Under the pieces are notes generated by a model. That model searched no databases, was not told the DNA's origin, and worked only from the letters and a program-made list of their open reading frames with translations. From HLUCCA09 sp038745585 (GTDB taxonomy: Bacteria; Pseudomonadota; Alphaproteobacteria; Rhodobacterales; Rhodobacteraceae), in assembly GCA_038745585.1 (NCBI GenBank), contig JBCDLH010000001.1, positions 434,001 to 498,000 on the forward strand: a stretch of DNA of 64,000 nt, given 5' to 3'. The position numbers were made by a program, and so were the translations under genes. Shown piece by piece: positions 17,201 through 28,558 of the stretch (position 1 is the stretch's first letter; each line of letters starts with the position of its first letter).

Positions 17201-18055
17201 TTAGGGCGCCACAAGGCTCATGTCGGAGAGCGCTGCCGGGTCGATCTCGACCTCGGCACGGGTGACCTCGGCGGCTTCCACGATCTCGGCGATATGCGCG
17301 GTGACCGCTGCCGATTGCAGCTCTTGCTCGATCTCGCCGCGGACCTCTTCGAGCGGGGGCGCTTCGGCGAGACGCTCTTCGTTAAGCGTCACCACATGCC
17401 AGCCGAACTGTGTCTCGACCGGGGGCGAGACGTCGCCGGGCTCGAGCGCAAGTACGGCCTCCTCGAAAGCGGGGACCATCTGCCCTGTCGTGAACCAACC
17501 AAGCGCGCCGCCATTGGGGCCGGACGGGCCCGTCGAGTGCTCCTGGGCGAGCGCAGCAAATTCAGCGCCTGCTTCGAGCTCTTCGATGAGGGCGATCGCT
17601 TCCTCCTCGGTCTCGACCAGAATGTGCGACGCGTTGAACTCCTGGCTGGGCTCGGCATCGGCAAACCGGGCGTCATAGGCGTCCTGCAACGCGTCTTCGG
17701 TGACGGCAGCCTCAGAGACGATGCCGAGCGCTTCGCCGGCAAGAAGGCCCGATCTCTGGTTGTCGATGGCAAGCTCGGTCGCCTTGGTCGGCGCGCTCAA
17801 GGATTGAGCCAGGGCAATTTGCTGTATCAACTGGTCAAGAATGCCGGGGAAGAGAACGTCATCCGGCAATTGGCGGTATTGCGCGGGGAGCGTTCCCTTG
17901 GCGACGATCATGTGACCCAGCGTGATGTCGGTGCCGCCAACCGTCGCCACAACGGTATCGGCGTCATACTCCTGGGCCGTGACGCTTGCGGCGGCGACGC
18001 CCATGCTCAGGACAAGGGTCACCGCTCCGGCAAGGCGGGATGTGCGCGCATTCAT
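17201..18055 (-). CDS. Exported parvulin-type peptidyl-prolyl isomerase
   Basis: A periplasmic folding catalyst of 284 residues. It has a signal peptide ending near VTAQE (residue 28), a SurA/PrsA-like N-terminal helical region, and a rotamase domain at about 140-235 with ASHILVETEEEA, GGALGWFTTGQMVPAFEEAV and TQFGWHVVTLNE. An acidic C-terminal tail follows. It is divergent from secA, the Sec motor ATPase, and so sits in a secretion-related context. Upstream on the plus strand, 191 bases separate it from secA. Confidence 0.93.
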   Translation of the reverse strand: MNARTSRLAGAVTLVLSMGVAAASVTAQEYDADTVVATVGGTDITLGHMIVAKGTLPAQYRQLPDDVLFPGILDQLIQQIALAQSLSAPTKATELAIDNQRSGLLAGEALGIVSEAAVTEDALQDAYDARFADAEPSQEFNASHILVETEEEAIALIEELEAGAEFAALAQEHSTGPSGPNGGALGWFTTGQMVPAFEEAVLALEPGDVSPPVETQFGWHVVTLNEERLAEAPPLEEVRGEIEQELQSAAVTAHIAEIVEAAEVTRAEVEIDPAALSDMSLVAP

Positions 18056-18246
18056 CGTTTCGGGCTCCTTTGCTGCCGCGCTTTCGCGCGACGTTGACAG
18101 CTATCGGGCAGCCCCTTACATCCCACGGGTCCGAGGGCCGGGCCGCACTCGTCACATGCTTGGTAGCGCTGCGTGAGAGGGGGGGCAAGGCGCCCTCGCA
18201 ACACGAAGACGTCACACGACGACGTGCAGAGAGAAGCGGACATTTC

Positions 18247-20994
<2,748 letters not shown>

Positions 20995-21071
20995 GCCACC
21001 GCTCCCCTGCTGGTTGTTTAGGCAAAGTTGAATCGGTTTATGCGCCCAAACGCGGCGATCAAGGCAGCATT

Positions 21072-21087
21072 GCGGCAGTGCTGCCGC
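21072..21087 (+). terminator. Possible secA terminator
   Basis: A 6-bp GC-rich stem GCGGCA/TGCCGC with a GTGC loop, followed by GATTTG, lies 78 bases after the secA stop. The T tract is weak. Confidence 0.4.
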
Positions 21088-21176
21088 GATTTGTCCCCAG
21101 GCTGCCTCATCCGCGCCCACTCCCATCCATATCGTTAACCAATCGTGAAGTACCGGAATGGCGGGAGGTGCATGGT

Positions 21177-21407
21177 ATGGCGCTGCCGAAGTATTTGATT
21201 GAACGGGCTCGAAACGTTGGCCTGGTTATCGCGATTGCATTTGCCTGCGGCTACATCCTGCAGGAAAGCGAGCTGCTGGGGCCGTCCCCGCTGATCCCCG
21301 GAAATGTTCCGTTGGAGGCTGTCGCAAATGGCGACGCCGATGCTGAGTTTACCTCCGGCACGCGTGGCGCGTCTTCGGCGACGACGACCATCATCTTCCC
21401 GCGCTGA
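21177..21407 (+). CDS. 76-residue membrane-anchored protein, unknown function
   Basis: A small protein beginning MALPKYLIERARNVGLV with one hydrophobic segment (about residues 14-28), then a short polar, Ala/Gly/Ser-rich tail ending TTIIFPR. A GGGAGG element 9 bases before the ATG supports the start. By the positive-inside rule the N-terminus is cytoplasmic and the tail periplasmic. Nothing in it identifies a family. It is convergent with the NAD(P)-binding gene that ends 13 bp away. Confidence 0.5.
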   Translation: MALPKYLIERARNVGLVIAIAFACGYILQESELLGPSPLIPGNVPLEAVANGDADAEFTSGTRGASSATTTIIFPR

Positions 21408-21420
21408 TCCGCGCCAAACG

Positions 21421-22056
21421 TTATCGCGCCAGGACCACAGCCTGCCGCACATGCAGACGCTCTTCTGCGGCGCGGACAAGATAATGTCCGACATCAGCTC
21501 GTGAGATAAGGCCATTGCGCCATTTCGACGGATCGTCGAGCACCTTGTAGCGGCCGGTTGCAGCGCTGTTGGTGAGGATCACGGGGCGGACGAGCGTCCA
21601 ATCGAGCGAGGTGTTCTGGATCATCTCCTCCTGCACGTCCTTGTCGGCATAGGCGCGGCCCAAGATCGCCCGGTGGCCGATACGCTCGATGCTGCTCATC
21701 GCCGCCGCGCTTTCCCCGGCACCAAAACCTGTCACGACGAGGAGGCGCCGCGGGCCAATCTCCTCCAAAATCGGCAAAAGCGCTTTGGTCACATCGGTGA
21801 AGAGCGTCACCTTGGCGAAAAACCGCCGCGCCGCCCGGCCGAGCCCTACCGCGAGGATCACTGCGTTGATCTCGCTGAGGGCGGGGCGGAGCGCAGCCGG
21901 ATCCGTCGCGTTGCCCACGACGACGTCGAGCCCCGGACGCTGCGAAAGTCCTTCGCTGCTTCGAGACAGCGCCCGGACCTGGTGCCCTGCCTGCAATCCT
22001 TGCGCAACTGTCTCTTTGCCGATCCCCCGCGTCGCCCCGATCACCAGTAAGCGCAT
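21421..22056 (-). CDS. NAD(P)H-binding oxidoreductase-like protein (NmrA/atypical SDR)
   Basis: A Rossmann-fold protein of 211 residues. The N-terminus MRLLVIGATRGIGKETVAQGL holds a GxTxxxG dinucleotide motif. DVVVGNATDPAALRPAL and LLVVTGFGAGESAA are typical of the atypical SDR NAD(P)-binding family. The catalytic YxxxK of classical SDRs is not evident, so a regulatory or reductase role are both possible. The start has a GGAGG RBS. It is divergent from the ornithine cyclodeaminase-like gene with 115 bp between them. Confidence 0.85.
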   Translation of the reverse strand: MRLLVIGATRGIGKETVAQGLQAGHQVRALSRSSEGLSQRPGLDVVVGNATDPAALRPALSEINAVILAVGLGRAARRFFAKVTLFTDVTKALLPILEEIGPRRLLVVTGFGAGESAAAMSSIERIGHRAILGRAYADKDVQEEMIQNTSLDWTLVRPVILTNSAATGRYKVLDDPSKWRNGLISRADVGHYLVRAAEERLHVRQAVVLAR

Positions 22057-22171
22057 AGCAGCCTCCTTTTTGCCGTCGCAGAAAAGAGGGCGCGCATTGC
22101 TTTTGCCAAGGGGCCCCTTGTCACGGGCAAGCGACGGGTCTTTGCTGCTGCAAAAGAGGCGGGAGGACGAT

Positions 22172-23092
22172 ATGAGCATTGCAGTTGTGCCGGCCGAGGC
22201 CGATGCGCTCTTGGACTGGCTTGCCATGGCGGAGGCAATCGCGGCCGGACATGAGCGCCCCCGCGCCGAGCTTGGCGATACCTTTCTCTATCGAGGCGAC
22301 GATACCCTCCTGTCGCGCGCGGCGTGGATCGGCGGGCTCGGGCTTGCTGTAAAGACGGCAACAATCTTTCCCGGCAATGCCGGCCGCGGCAAACCGAGCA
22401 TCAACGGCGCTGTCTGTCTTTACGACGACGACAGCGGCGCGCTCGAAGCGCTCGTCGACTTTCATCTGGTGACCAAGTGGAAGACCGCGGCCGACAGCCT
22501 TTTGGCCGCGCTGCGCCTGGCGCCGCCCAAGGTGCTCAACATTCTGATCTGTGGGGCGGGCACGGTCGCCACGTCGATGGTCGAGGCGTATCGCGCCGCT
22601 TACCCCGAAGCCCGTATCGCGATTTGGAACCGGACCTCCGCCCGTGCCAAGGCGCTGGCCGAACGGTTGGGGGCCATCCCCGCGAGCGATCTTGAAACCG
22701 CGGCGCGCGCCGCCGACATCATCTCGTGCGCGACGATGGCCTCCGAGCCGATTCTGCGGGGTGCCTGGCTCCGCCCCGGACAGCATATCGACCTTATCGG
22801 CGCCTACCGCCCGGATATGCGCGAGGCCGACGACGAGGCTCTGCGGCGCGCGCGCCTCTTCGTCGACAGTCGCGAGACGGTGCTCGACCATATCGGCGAG
22901 CTGAAAGATCCGCTTGCCCGTGGCGTCATCGCGCGCGGGGACGTGATCGCCGATTTCTACGAGCTTGCGTCGTTTGTCCGGGAAGAGGACGACATCACAC
23001 TCTTCAAGAATGGCGGCGGCGCGCACCTTGACCTGATGGTCGCGCGCGACGTCCTCGACCGGTGGCTGGCGCAATCCTCGGTCGTCTCCTGA
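22172..23092 (+). CDS. Ornithine cyclodeaminase / mu-crystallin family protein
   Basis: An NAD(P)-dependent enzyme of 306 residues. It has the family core: KTATIFPGNAGRGKPSINGAV (substrate side), LVDFHLVTKWKTAADSLLAA with the conserved Lys, the Rossmann motif ILICGAGTVATSMVEAY (GxGxxA variant, near 127-133) and HIDLIGAYRPDMRE. Members act as ornithine cyclodeaminase, alanine dehydrogenase or imine/ketimine reductases; the substrate here cannot be assigned. The GGGAGGA RBS is 6 bases before the ATG. Confidence 0.92.
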   Translation: MSIAVVPAEADALLDWLAMAEAIAAGHERPRAELGDTFLYRGDDTLLSRAAWIGGLGLAVKTATIFPGNAGRGKPSINGAVCLYDDDSGALEALVDFHLVTKWKTAADSLLAALRLAPPKVLNILICGAGTVATSMVEAYRAAYPEARIAIWNRTSARAKALAERLGAIPASDLETAARAADIISCATMASEPILRGAWLRPGQHIDLIGAYRPDMREADDEALRRARLFVDSRETVLDHIGELKDPLARGVIARGDVIADFYELASFVREEDDITLFKNGGGAHLDLMVARDVLDRWLAQSSVVS

Positions 23093-23145
23093 CCGCGCGC
23101 CTTCGGGCACTCTGGGCTGCGCGCGTCTGAGATGGGCTAGCGATT

Positions 23146-24093
23146 GTGTCGGCGCGCGCGCGGCGCTACCTCGTCGGCGAGCTGAACGAGAATCACCCAA
23201 TGCGCGCCCCCGAATTTGAAGCCTCGTTGCACGACGCCGCGCTCTATCCGCAGGCCTGGCGCATTGTGCTCGGGGTGCTGCTTACACTCTTCATCTGGAT
23301 GGGAGGCACCGCGCTGATCCTCGCGGCGGCGACCGGCGTGGTCGCGGCGCAACAGGGCGCGTTCGGTATTCTGCCGTTCCTCAACTCCCTCGCGGCGCCG
23401 GACACGCCGGTCAAGGTCATCCTGCTTCTGAGCACGTTCGCCGGGCTTGCCATTGGTGCCGTTGTGTCCGCCGGTGCGCTTCATTTCCGGGGCCCGGGCT
23501 CTCTCCTTGGGCCCTGGCCTGAGTGGTTACGTGGCTTTGCAACGGCCCTTGCCGTGCTTGTCCCTGCCTATGCCGCACTGACGCTCGTGGCCTTTGCCGT
23601 CGATCCACCGGTGCCAAACGTTGATCTCGCGCGCTGGGCCCTCTGGCTCCCGCTTGCGGTGCCGTTTCTCTTTTTGCAGATCGCGGCCGAGGAGCTTTTC
23701 TTTCGCGGCTACCTGCAGCAGCAGCTTGCGGTGCGCTACGCAAGCCGCGTCGTTTGGATGTGGATCCCCTCGGTCGTTTTCGCCGCGCTTCACGTGAGCC
23801 CGCAGGCAGGGGACAACCTGCCCCTCGTGCTCCTTGCTGCCTTTACCTTTGCCCTCATTGCCGCGGATTTGACCGAGCGGACAGGGTCGCTCGGCGCCGC
23901 GATGGGGCTTCACTTCGGCAACAACTTCTTTGGGATCTTCATCACCTCCGCCAGCGGCTCGATCACGGGCCTTGCGCTCTATCTCTCTGAGACGGATATG
24001 AGCGCCGCTGGGCCACAGAGTTTTGGCCTTTCGCTGACCGTTATCCTTTTGCTCGCCGTCTGGCGTGTGACAGCGTGGCTTCTGGAGCGCTAG
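23146..24093 (+). CDS. CPBP family intramembrane metallo/glutamic protease
   Basis: A polytopic membrane protein of up to 315 residues with about eight hydrophobic segments. It carries the CAAX/Abi protease motifs: AAEELFFRGYLQQ (EExxxR, near residues 183-189), FAALHVSP, and HFGNN near residue 259. Family members cleave prenylated proteins, bacteriocin-like peptides or membrane regulators; the target is unknown. The first start is a GTG at 23146; an ATG at 23200 (MRAPEFEA) gives an N-terminus closer to relatives as I recall them and may be the true one. Confidence 0.88.
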   Translation: MSARARRYLVGELNENHPMRAPEFEASLHDAALYPQAWRIVLGVLLTLFIWMGGTALILAAATGVVAAQQGAFGILPFLNSLAAPDTPVKVILLLSTFAGLAIGAVVSAGALHFRGPGSLLGPWPEWLRGFATALAVLVPAYAALTLVAFAVDPPVPNVDLARWALWLPLAVPFLFLQIAAEELFFRGYLQQQLAVRYASRVVWMWIPSVVFAALHVSPQAGDNLPLVLLAAFTFALIAADLTERTGSLGAAMGLHFGNNFFGIFITSASGSITGLALYLSETDMSAAGPQSFGLSLTVILLLAVWRVTAWLLER

Positions 24094-24202
24094 ACGACGC
24101 GGCACGCGCCCGGCCTCTCCCCCCCCCCGGGCGCTTCTTGTCCGCTTGTTTGCAATCGACTGCACACCCGCTTATGTCGAGCGCGTCTTTGCAAGGCCGC
24201 GC

Positions 24203-25183
24203 ATGAACTGGATTTCCAACTACGTCCGCCCCAAGATCAACTCGCTGTTTTCCCGCCGCGAGATGCCGGAGCATCTGTGGACGAAATGCCCCGAATGCGG
24301 GACGATGCTGTTTCACCGCGAGCTTGCAGCAAACCTTAATGTTTGCACCAATTGCGGCCACCACATGGGGCTGAGCCCGCGCGCGCGATTTGCCACGCTC
24401 TTTGACGCGGGCGCCTTTGCCGAGGTGACCGTTCCCGAGCCGGTCCCCGACCCGCTCCACTTTCGCGACAGCAAGCGTTACACGGACCGGATGCGCACCG
24501 CCCAGCGCGACACCGGCGAACGCGAGGCAATGCTCGTGGCGCTGGGCGAGATGGGGCGGACGCCGATCGTCGCCGCGGCGCAGGACTTTTCGTTCATGGG
24601 CGGCTCGATGGGCATGTATGTCGGCAATGCCATTGTCGCCGGAGCGGACAAGGCGCGCGAATTGGGGCGTCCGTTCATCCTCTTTTCCGCAGCTGGTGGG
24701 GCGCGCATGCAGGAGGGTATCCTGAGCCTGATGCAGATGCCGCGCACGACCGTGGCCATCGAGATGCTGCGCGAGGCAGGCCTGCCCTACATCGTCGTGC
24801 TCACGCATCCGACGACCGGCGGTGTGACGGCGAGCTACGCTATGCTGGGCGACGTGCATATCGCCGAGCCCAATGCGCTCATCTGCTTTGCGGGCCCGCG
24901 TGTCATCGAGCAGACGATCGGCGAGAAGCTGCCCGAAGGCTTTCAGCGGGCCGAGTACCTTCTGGAACATGGCATGCTCGACCGAGTGACCCAGCGTCGG
25001 CACATGCGAGATGAGCTGATCGTCCTCGTGCGTCAGCTCATGGGGCTGCCGCCCGCCGTCATCGCCGACCTGCCGCCGCCCTCGGACATCGCGTCGGCCG
25101 AGCGTCCTGCCGAGCGGGCAGAGGACTGGCCCGAAGACGCCGAGACCGCCGCCCCGCCTGAGCCCGTCGAGCCGCGCCCATGA
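24203..25183 (+). CDS. accD: Acetyl-CoA carboxylase carboxyltransferase subunit beta
   Basis: Part of the carboxyltransferase that makes malonyl-CoA for fatty-acid synthesis. The N-terminal zinc ribbon is complete (CPECG and CTNCG pairs around residues 32-54). The crotonase-like fold follows with QDFSFMGGSMGMYVGNAI, SAAGGARMQEGILSLMQM and HPTTGGVTASYAMLGD. The product is 326 residues with a Pro/Glu-rich C-terminal tail. Its end overlaps the folC start by four bases, and accD-folC is a widely conserved pair. Confidence 0.97.
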   Translation: MNWISNYVRPKINSLFSRREMPEHLWTKCPECGTMLFHRELAANLNVCTNCGHHMGLSPRARFATLFDAGAFAEVTVPEPVPDPLHFRDSKRYTDRMRTAQRDTGEREAMLVALGEMGRTPIVAAAQDFSFMGGSMGMYVGNAIVAGADKARELGRPFILFSAAGGARMQEGILSLMQMPRTTVAIEMLREAGLPYIVVLTHPTTGGVTASYAMLGDVHIAEPNALICFAGPRVIEQTIGEKLPEGFQRAEYLLEHGMLDRVTQRRHMRDELIVLVRQLMGLPPAVIADLPPPSDIASAERPAERAEDWPEDAETAAPPEPVEPRP

Positions 25184-26493
25184 ACGCCCCGGGCTACGGT
25201 GTCACGAGCGATGCGCTGCTCCAGCGCATGGCGGAGCTGCACACCCGCAAGATCGATCTGTCGCTCGACCGCTCCTTTCGTCTGCTCGCGGACCTCGGCA
25301 ACCCGCACCACGCTGTGCCGGGGGTCGTCCACATCGCCGGCACGAACGGCAAGGGTTCGACCTTGGCCATGATCCGCGCCGGTCTCGAAGCGGCGGGTGA
25401 GGCGGTCCACACCTACACCTCACCGCATCTTGTACGTTTCCACGAGCGGATCGTGCTGCGCGGGCAGGACATCACCGAGCCGGCATTGGTCGATATCCTG
25501 TCGCGAACCCTGGCGGCCAATGGCGACCAGGCGATCACGCAGTTCGAGGCGACGACCTGTGCCGCCTTTCTTTCCTATGCCGAAACGCCGGCCGACACGC
25601 TGCTCTTGGAGGTTGGCCTGGGCGGGCGCGCGGACACGACAAACGTCGTCGCGGACCCGCGCCTGTGCATCATCACACCGGTCGACATGGACCATCAATC
25701 CTTCCTTGGCGAGACGCTCGCCGCGATTGCCGGGGAGAAGGCAGGCATCCTCAAACGCCGCGTGCCCTGCATCGTGGCCAAGCAGCAAGAGGCAGCGCTC
25801 GATGTCATCGAAGCACGCGCGGCTGCGCTCGGCGTCCCGCTCTGCGTTCACGGCCAGCATTGGCACGTGGCCGAGGAGCGTGGGCGGCTCGTCTATCAGG
25901 ATGAGCGCGGATTGCTCGATCTGCCCTTGCCCGTCCTCCCGGGCCCGCACCAGATCGAGAATGCAGGCACCGCGCTGGCCGCCCTACGCCACCTCGGCCA
26001 CGACGAAGAGACGTGCGCGGCGGCACTCGCCCGTGCCCGCTGGCCGGCGCGGATGCAACGCCTTGCCGACGGGCCGCTTCCGGCGCTCGCGCCCCGTGGC
26101 GAGCTTTGGCTCGACGGCGGGCACAACCCGCATGCCGCGCGCGCCATGGCCGAGACGTTGCGCCGCCGTGCGGCGGAGACGGGCGATGCCCGCCCGCTCC
26201 ACCTCATCTTTGCGCTGCAGGGCGCGCGGGATGCGCGCCTCGTGCTCGCGCCGTTCTCCGCCCTGGCTGAACGGCTAACGGCCGTGCCCGTCCCGGACGA
26301 GCCGGCAAGCCAGCCAACCCAGGCGCTCGCCGCCGAGGCGCAAGCCCTCGGGATCGATGCCGATGTCGCCAGCGGCGTTGAAGCGGCGCTCCGCCGGATC
26401 GCGGCAGAAAGCCCCCAAGCGCGCGTTCTTATCTTCGGCTCGCTTTACCTCGCTGGCGCGGTCTTGCGCCTTCAGGAGGAGGGCGCTGACTAG
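25180..26493 (+). CDS. folC: Folylpolyglutamate synthase / dihydrofolate synthase
   Basis: Adds glutamate to dihydropteroate and folates. The 437-residue protein shows the Mur-ligase-like ATP loop HIAGTNGKGSTLAMI (near 50-64), the YTSPHLVRFHERI block, LLEVGLGGRADTTNVV, MDHQSFLG and the C-terminal LDGGHNPHAARAM. It begins with ATGA overlap on accD, so translation is coupled. It is followed by a 361-bp gap with a terminator. Confidence 0.97.
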   Translation: MNAPGYGVTSDALLQRMAELHTRKIDLSLDRSFRLLADLGNPHHAVPGVVHIAGTNGKGSTLAMIRAGLEAAGEAVHTYTSPHLVRFHERIVLRGQDITEPALVDILSRTLAANGDQAITQFEATTCAAFLSYAETPADTLLLEVGLGGRADTTNVVADPRLCIITPVDMDHQSFLGETLAAIAGEKAGILKRRVPCIVAKQQEAALDVIEARAAALGVPLCVHGQHWHVAEERGRLVYQDERGLLDLPLPVLPGPHQIENAGTALAALRHLGHDEETCAAALARARWPARMQRLADGPLPALAPRGELWLDGGHNPHAARAMAETLRRRAAETGDARPLHLIFALQGARDARLVLAPFSALAERLTAVPVPDEPASQPTQALAAEAQALGIDADVASGVEAALRRIAAESPQARVLIFGSLYLAGAVLRLQEEGAD

Positions 26494-26854
26494 CGACCGG
26501 CCTCCGCGCGCATCGGGCTCCCGCTTGAGACCGACGGACCCAGAAGAATCAGTCTTTGACGCCTGGCTCTGGCTCCGCTACATCTTGTAGTGTGTTCGAG
26601 CGGAACTCGGTTTTAAGGTATAGTCTGCGAGATATTGTGTATACGTGGCCGACGTGTGCTGGCAGCGCCCCTTTCGGCGCATCCCCAGGGATCACCGGCC
26701 CGTGTGCATCAAGGTTCCTCGTGGGGCAAGTGGCGGCAGCACCCCCATTTTCGCCGCGCTATCCCCGGTCAGCGCCCGCCCTCCCCAAGGGGCGGGCGCA
26801 CTTATTTTCGATTGGCGTCTGGCGGCGGCCCGAAGGACGCATAAGCTTCGGCCC
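26494..26854 (+). other. Intergenic region between folC and the DUF1403 gene
   Basis: No convincing gene. The first 150 bases are locally less GC-rich (around 26590-26650) and may hold the DUF1403 promoter. The second half contains a strong terminator hairpin listed separately. No tRNA-like cloverleaf was recognised. Confidence 0.6.
26772..26804 (+). terminator. Strong GC hairpin upstream of the DUF1403 gene
   Basis: A perfect 10-bp stem GCGCCCGCCC/GGGCGGGCGC (26772-26781 and 26790-26799) with an 8-base loop TCCCCAAG, followed by ACTTATTTT. It ends folC transcription or lies in the leader of the downstream gene. Confidence 0.7.
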
Positions 26855-27770
26855 ATGAAAGCGCAGCCCATGCTTCCCCTGGTCGAGGATGCGGCGCGGT
26901 TCCTGTTGCCGCCCTGGATCCGAGTGCCGCGGAGCGCCAGTGCCCCGGAGGCCGCCTTTGCCTCTGGCGCCGCGCTAGCCGTCTTGCATCCGCTGGTGGC
27001 GACGTCGAAGGCAGCGCCGCTCCACAACGTGCCCCTCGATGCGTTGAGCGACCGTCTGGCGCTCTATGCGGCGGAGGCGTGCGCCATCCTCATCGGTCGC
27101 CCGGAACGTGCCGAAGATTTGCGCGATGAGGTACATCTGTTGCGCGCCGGCGAGCGTCCGGGCCCGACCGGTGTTGTGTTCCAACGCTTTCGCGATGCGG
27201 GGCGCCGCACGGGCCCACGCTGCGCCCGCTGGCGTCTCCCGCCCCATCGCAGAGGCGTTTGGCCCTTGGTTTGCAGAGGCAGAGGGCGGGCCGGTTGTCC
27301 GTGCGGCGCGACTTCTTGAGCGCGCCCTGGACAAGGAAGGGGCAGATGAGGCCACCGCGCTGATCCTCGCCGATACCGCGCTCGCTCGGGCGCTCGGCTG
27401 GGGCCGGATGCTCCCGCTCGTGGCGCTGGGCTTACCGCGCGCGCGCCTCCGGGCGCGGGGTTCGGAGCTCGATCTCGCCTGTCACGGCGCGGTGCTGGCC
27501 GGCATCCGCCGGGCGCTTCCTGTTGCCGCCGACCTGTCCCGGGCCGCCGCGCGCCTGAGTTCTGTCGCGCCAAAACTCCGGGCCAAGCCAGCGGGGCGGG
27601 CCGTTGCGCTCTTTCTGAGCCAGGATGCGCTCTCCCCCGGCATCGCGCTGACCGCCCCCGCCGTCGGCTTGTCGGACCGTTCCGCGCGGCGGCTCTGTGA
27701 CAGGCTTGTCTCGCTTGGCGCGGTGCGCGAACTCACCGGCCGCGCCACATTTCGCCTCTACGGGCTGTGA
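26855..27770 (+). pseudogene. DUF1403 family gene, broken by a +1 frameshift
   Basis: The first frame begins MKAQPMLPLVEDAARFLLPPW and runs well to about residue 115; the rest of the family, ending in LVSLGAVRELTGRATFRLYGL, continues in the next frame. Removing one G from the GGGG run at 27199-27202 rejoins the frames into one protein of about 304 residues with sensible sequence across the join (FRDAGAARAHAAP). The Ala-rich helical body and the C-terminal LCDRLVSLGAVRELTGR winged-helix-like segment match my memory of DUF1403. Function is unknown; it commonly precedes an scpB-like gene. The shift may be a real mutation, a slippage site or a sequence error. Confidence 0.75.
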
Positions 27771-28378
27771 AGGGCCGCGCGATGGCAAAGCCGCGCAAAG
27801 CGATGCTGGATCGAGAGCTTGCCGACCTGCCCCAAGCGTCGCGCTGGCGGGAGTGGATGCGCCGGATCGAAGCAGCACTTTTTGCCAGCGCGGCCCCGCT
27901 CGACCGGGCCGCCTTGCGCCGGATCGTCGGCGATGCGGCCAATGTCGATCTCCTGATCGAAGATTTGCGTGCGGAGCTGTCGGACCGGCCCTATGACGTC
28001 GTCGCCGTAGGAACGGGCTGGATGATGCGCTCGCGCCCGGCCTATGCCGAGGCCATCCGCGCCGTGGCCGACACGGGCCCCCAGACGCTCGACCTCAGCG
28101 ACCGCGACAGCGTCGTGCTCGCCGCCATCGCCTATCGTCAGCCGGTGACCCGCGCCGACCTCAAGCAGATCTTTGGCAAGGAGATTCCGCGCGAGCAGAT
28201 TGGACGTCTCAGCCGGCAGGATTTGATCGCCGCCGGGCCGCGCAGCCCGCGCCCCGGCGCGCCCTACACCTTCGTGACGACGGAACGCTTTTTGCAGGTT
28301 TTCGGCCTCACATCGCTCCGCGACCTGCCTGATCTGGGCCAACTCGCCGATGCCGGGATCGACGTCTCGGGGGATTAA
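27767..28378 (+). CDS. ScpB-like SMC complex kleisin-binding protein
   Basis: A 198-203-residue protein with two winged-helix domains as in ScpB: WREWMRRIEAALFASAAPLDRAALRRIVGD, then the second domain SVVLAAIAYRQPVTRADLKQIFGKEIPREQIGRLSRQDLIAAGPRSPRPGAPYTFVTTERFLQVFGL (family signature in this area). The GTG start overlaps the DUF1403 stop; an ATG at 27782 is an alternative. No scpA or smc is adjacent, so this is likely a paralogue of the main chromosomal ScpB, paired instead with DUF1403. Confidence 0.85.
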   Translation: MKGRAMAKPRKAMLDRELADLPQASRWREWMRRIEAALFASAAPLDRAALRRIVGDAANVDLLIEDLRAELSDRPYDVVAVGTGWMMRSRPAYAEAIRAVADTGPQTLDLSDRDSVVLAAIAYRQPVTRADLKQIFGKEIPREQIGRLSRQDLIAAGPRSPRPGAPYTFVTTERFLQVFGLTSLRDLPDLGQLADAGIDVSGD

Positions 28379-28558
28379 GGCACGCCATTCGCTCTGATTT
28401 CTCGCTTGAAGCCGCTGCAAACACTTCCTTCCATAAAAAAGGTCTATTTTGGCTAAAACCCGTCTCATTGTTTACCAAGTTCGCGGCTAGCCCAACCCCA
28501 TCATCAGGTGCACTTCTCGCGACGCGTGGAGGCACGCCATCTCTTTGGGAGCCGTAAG

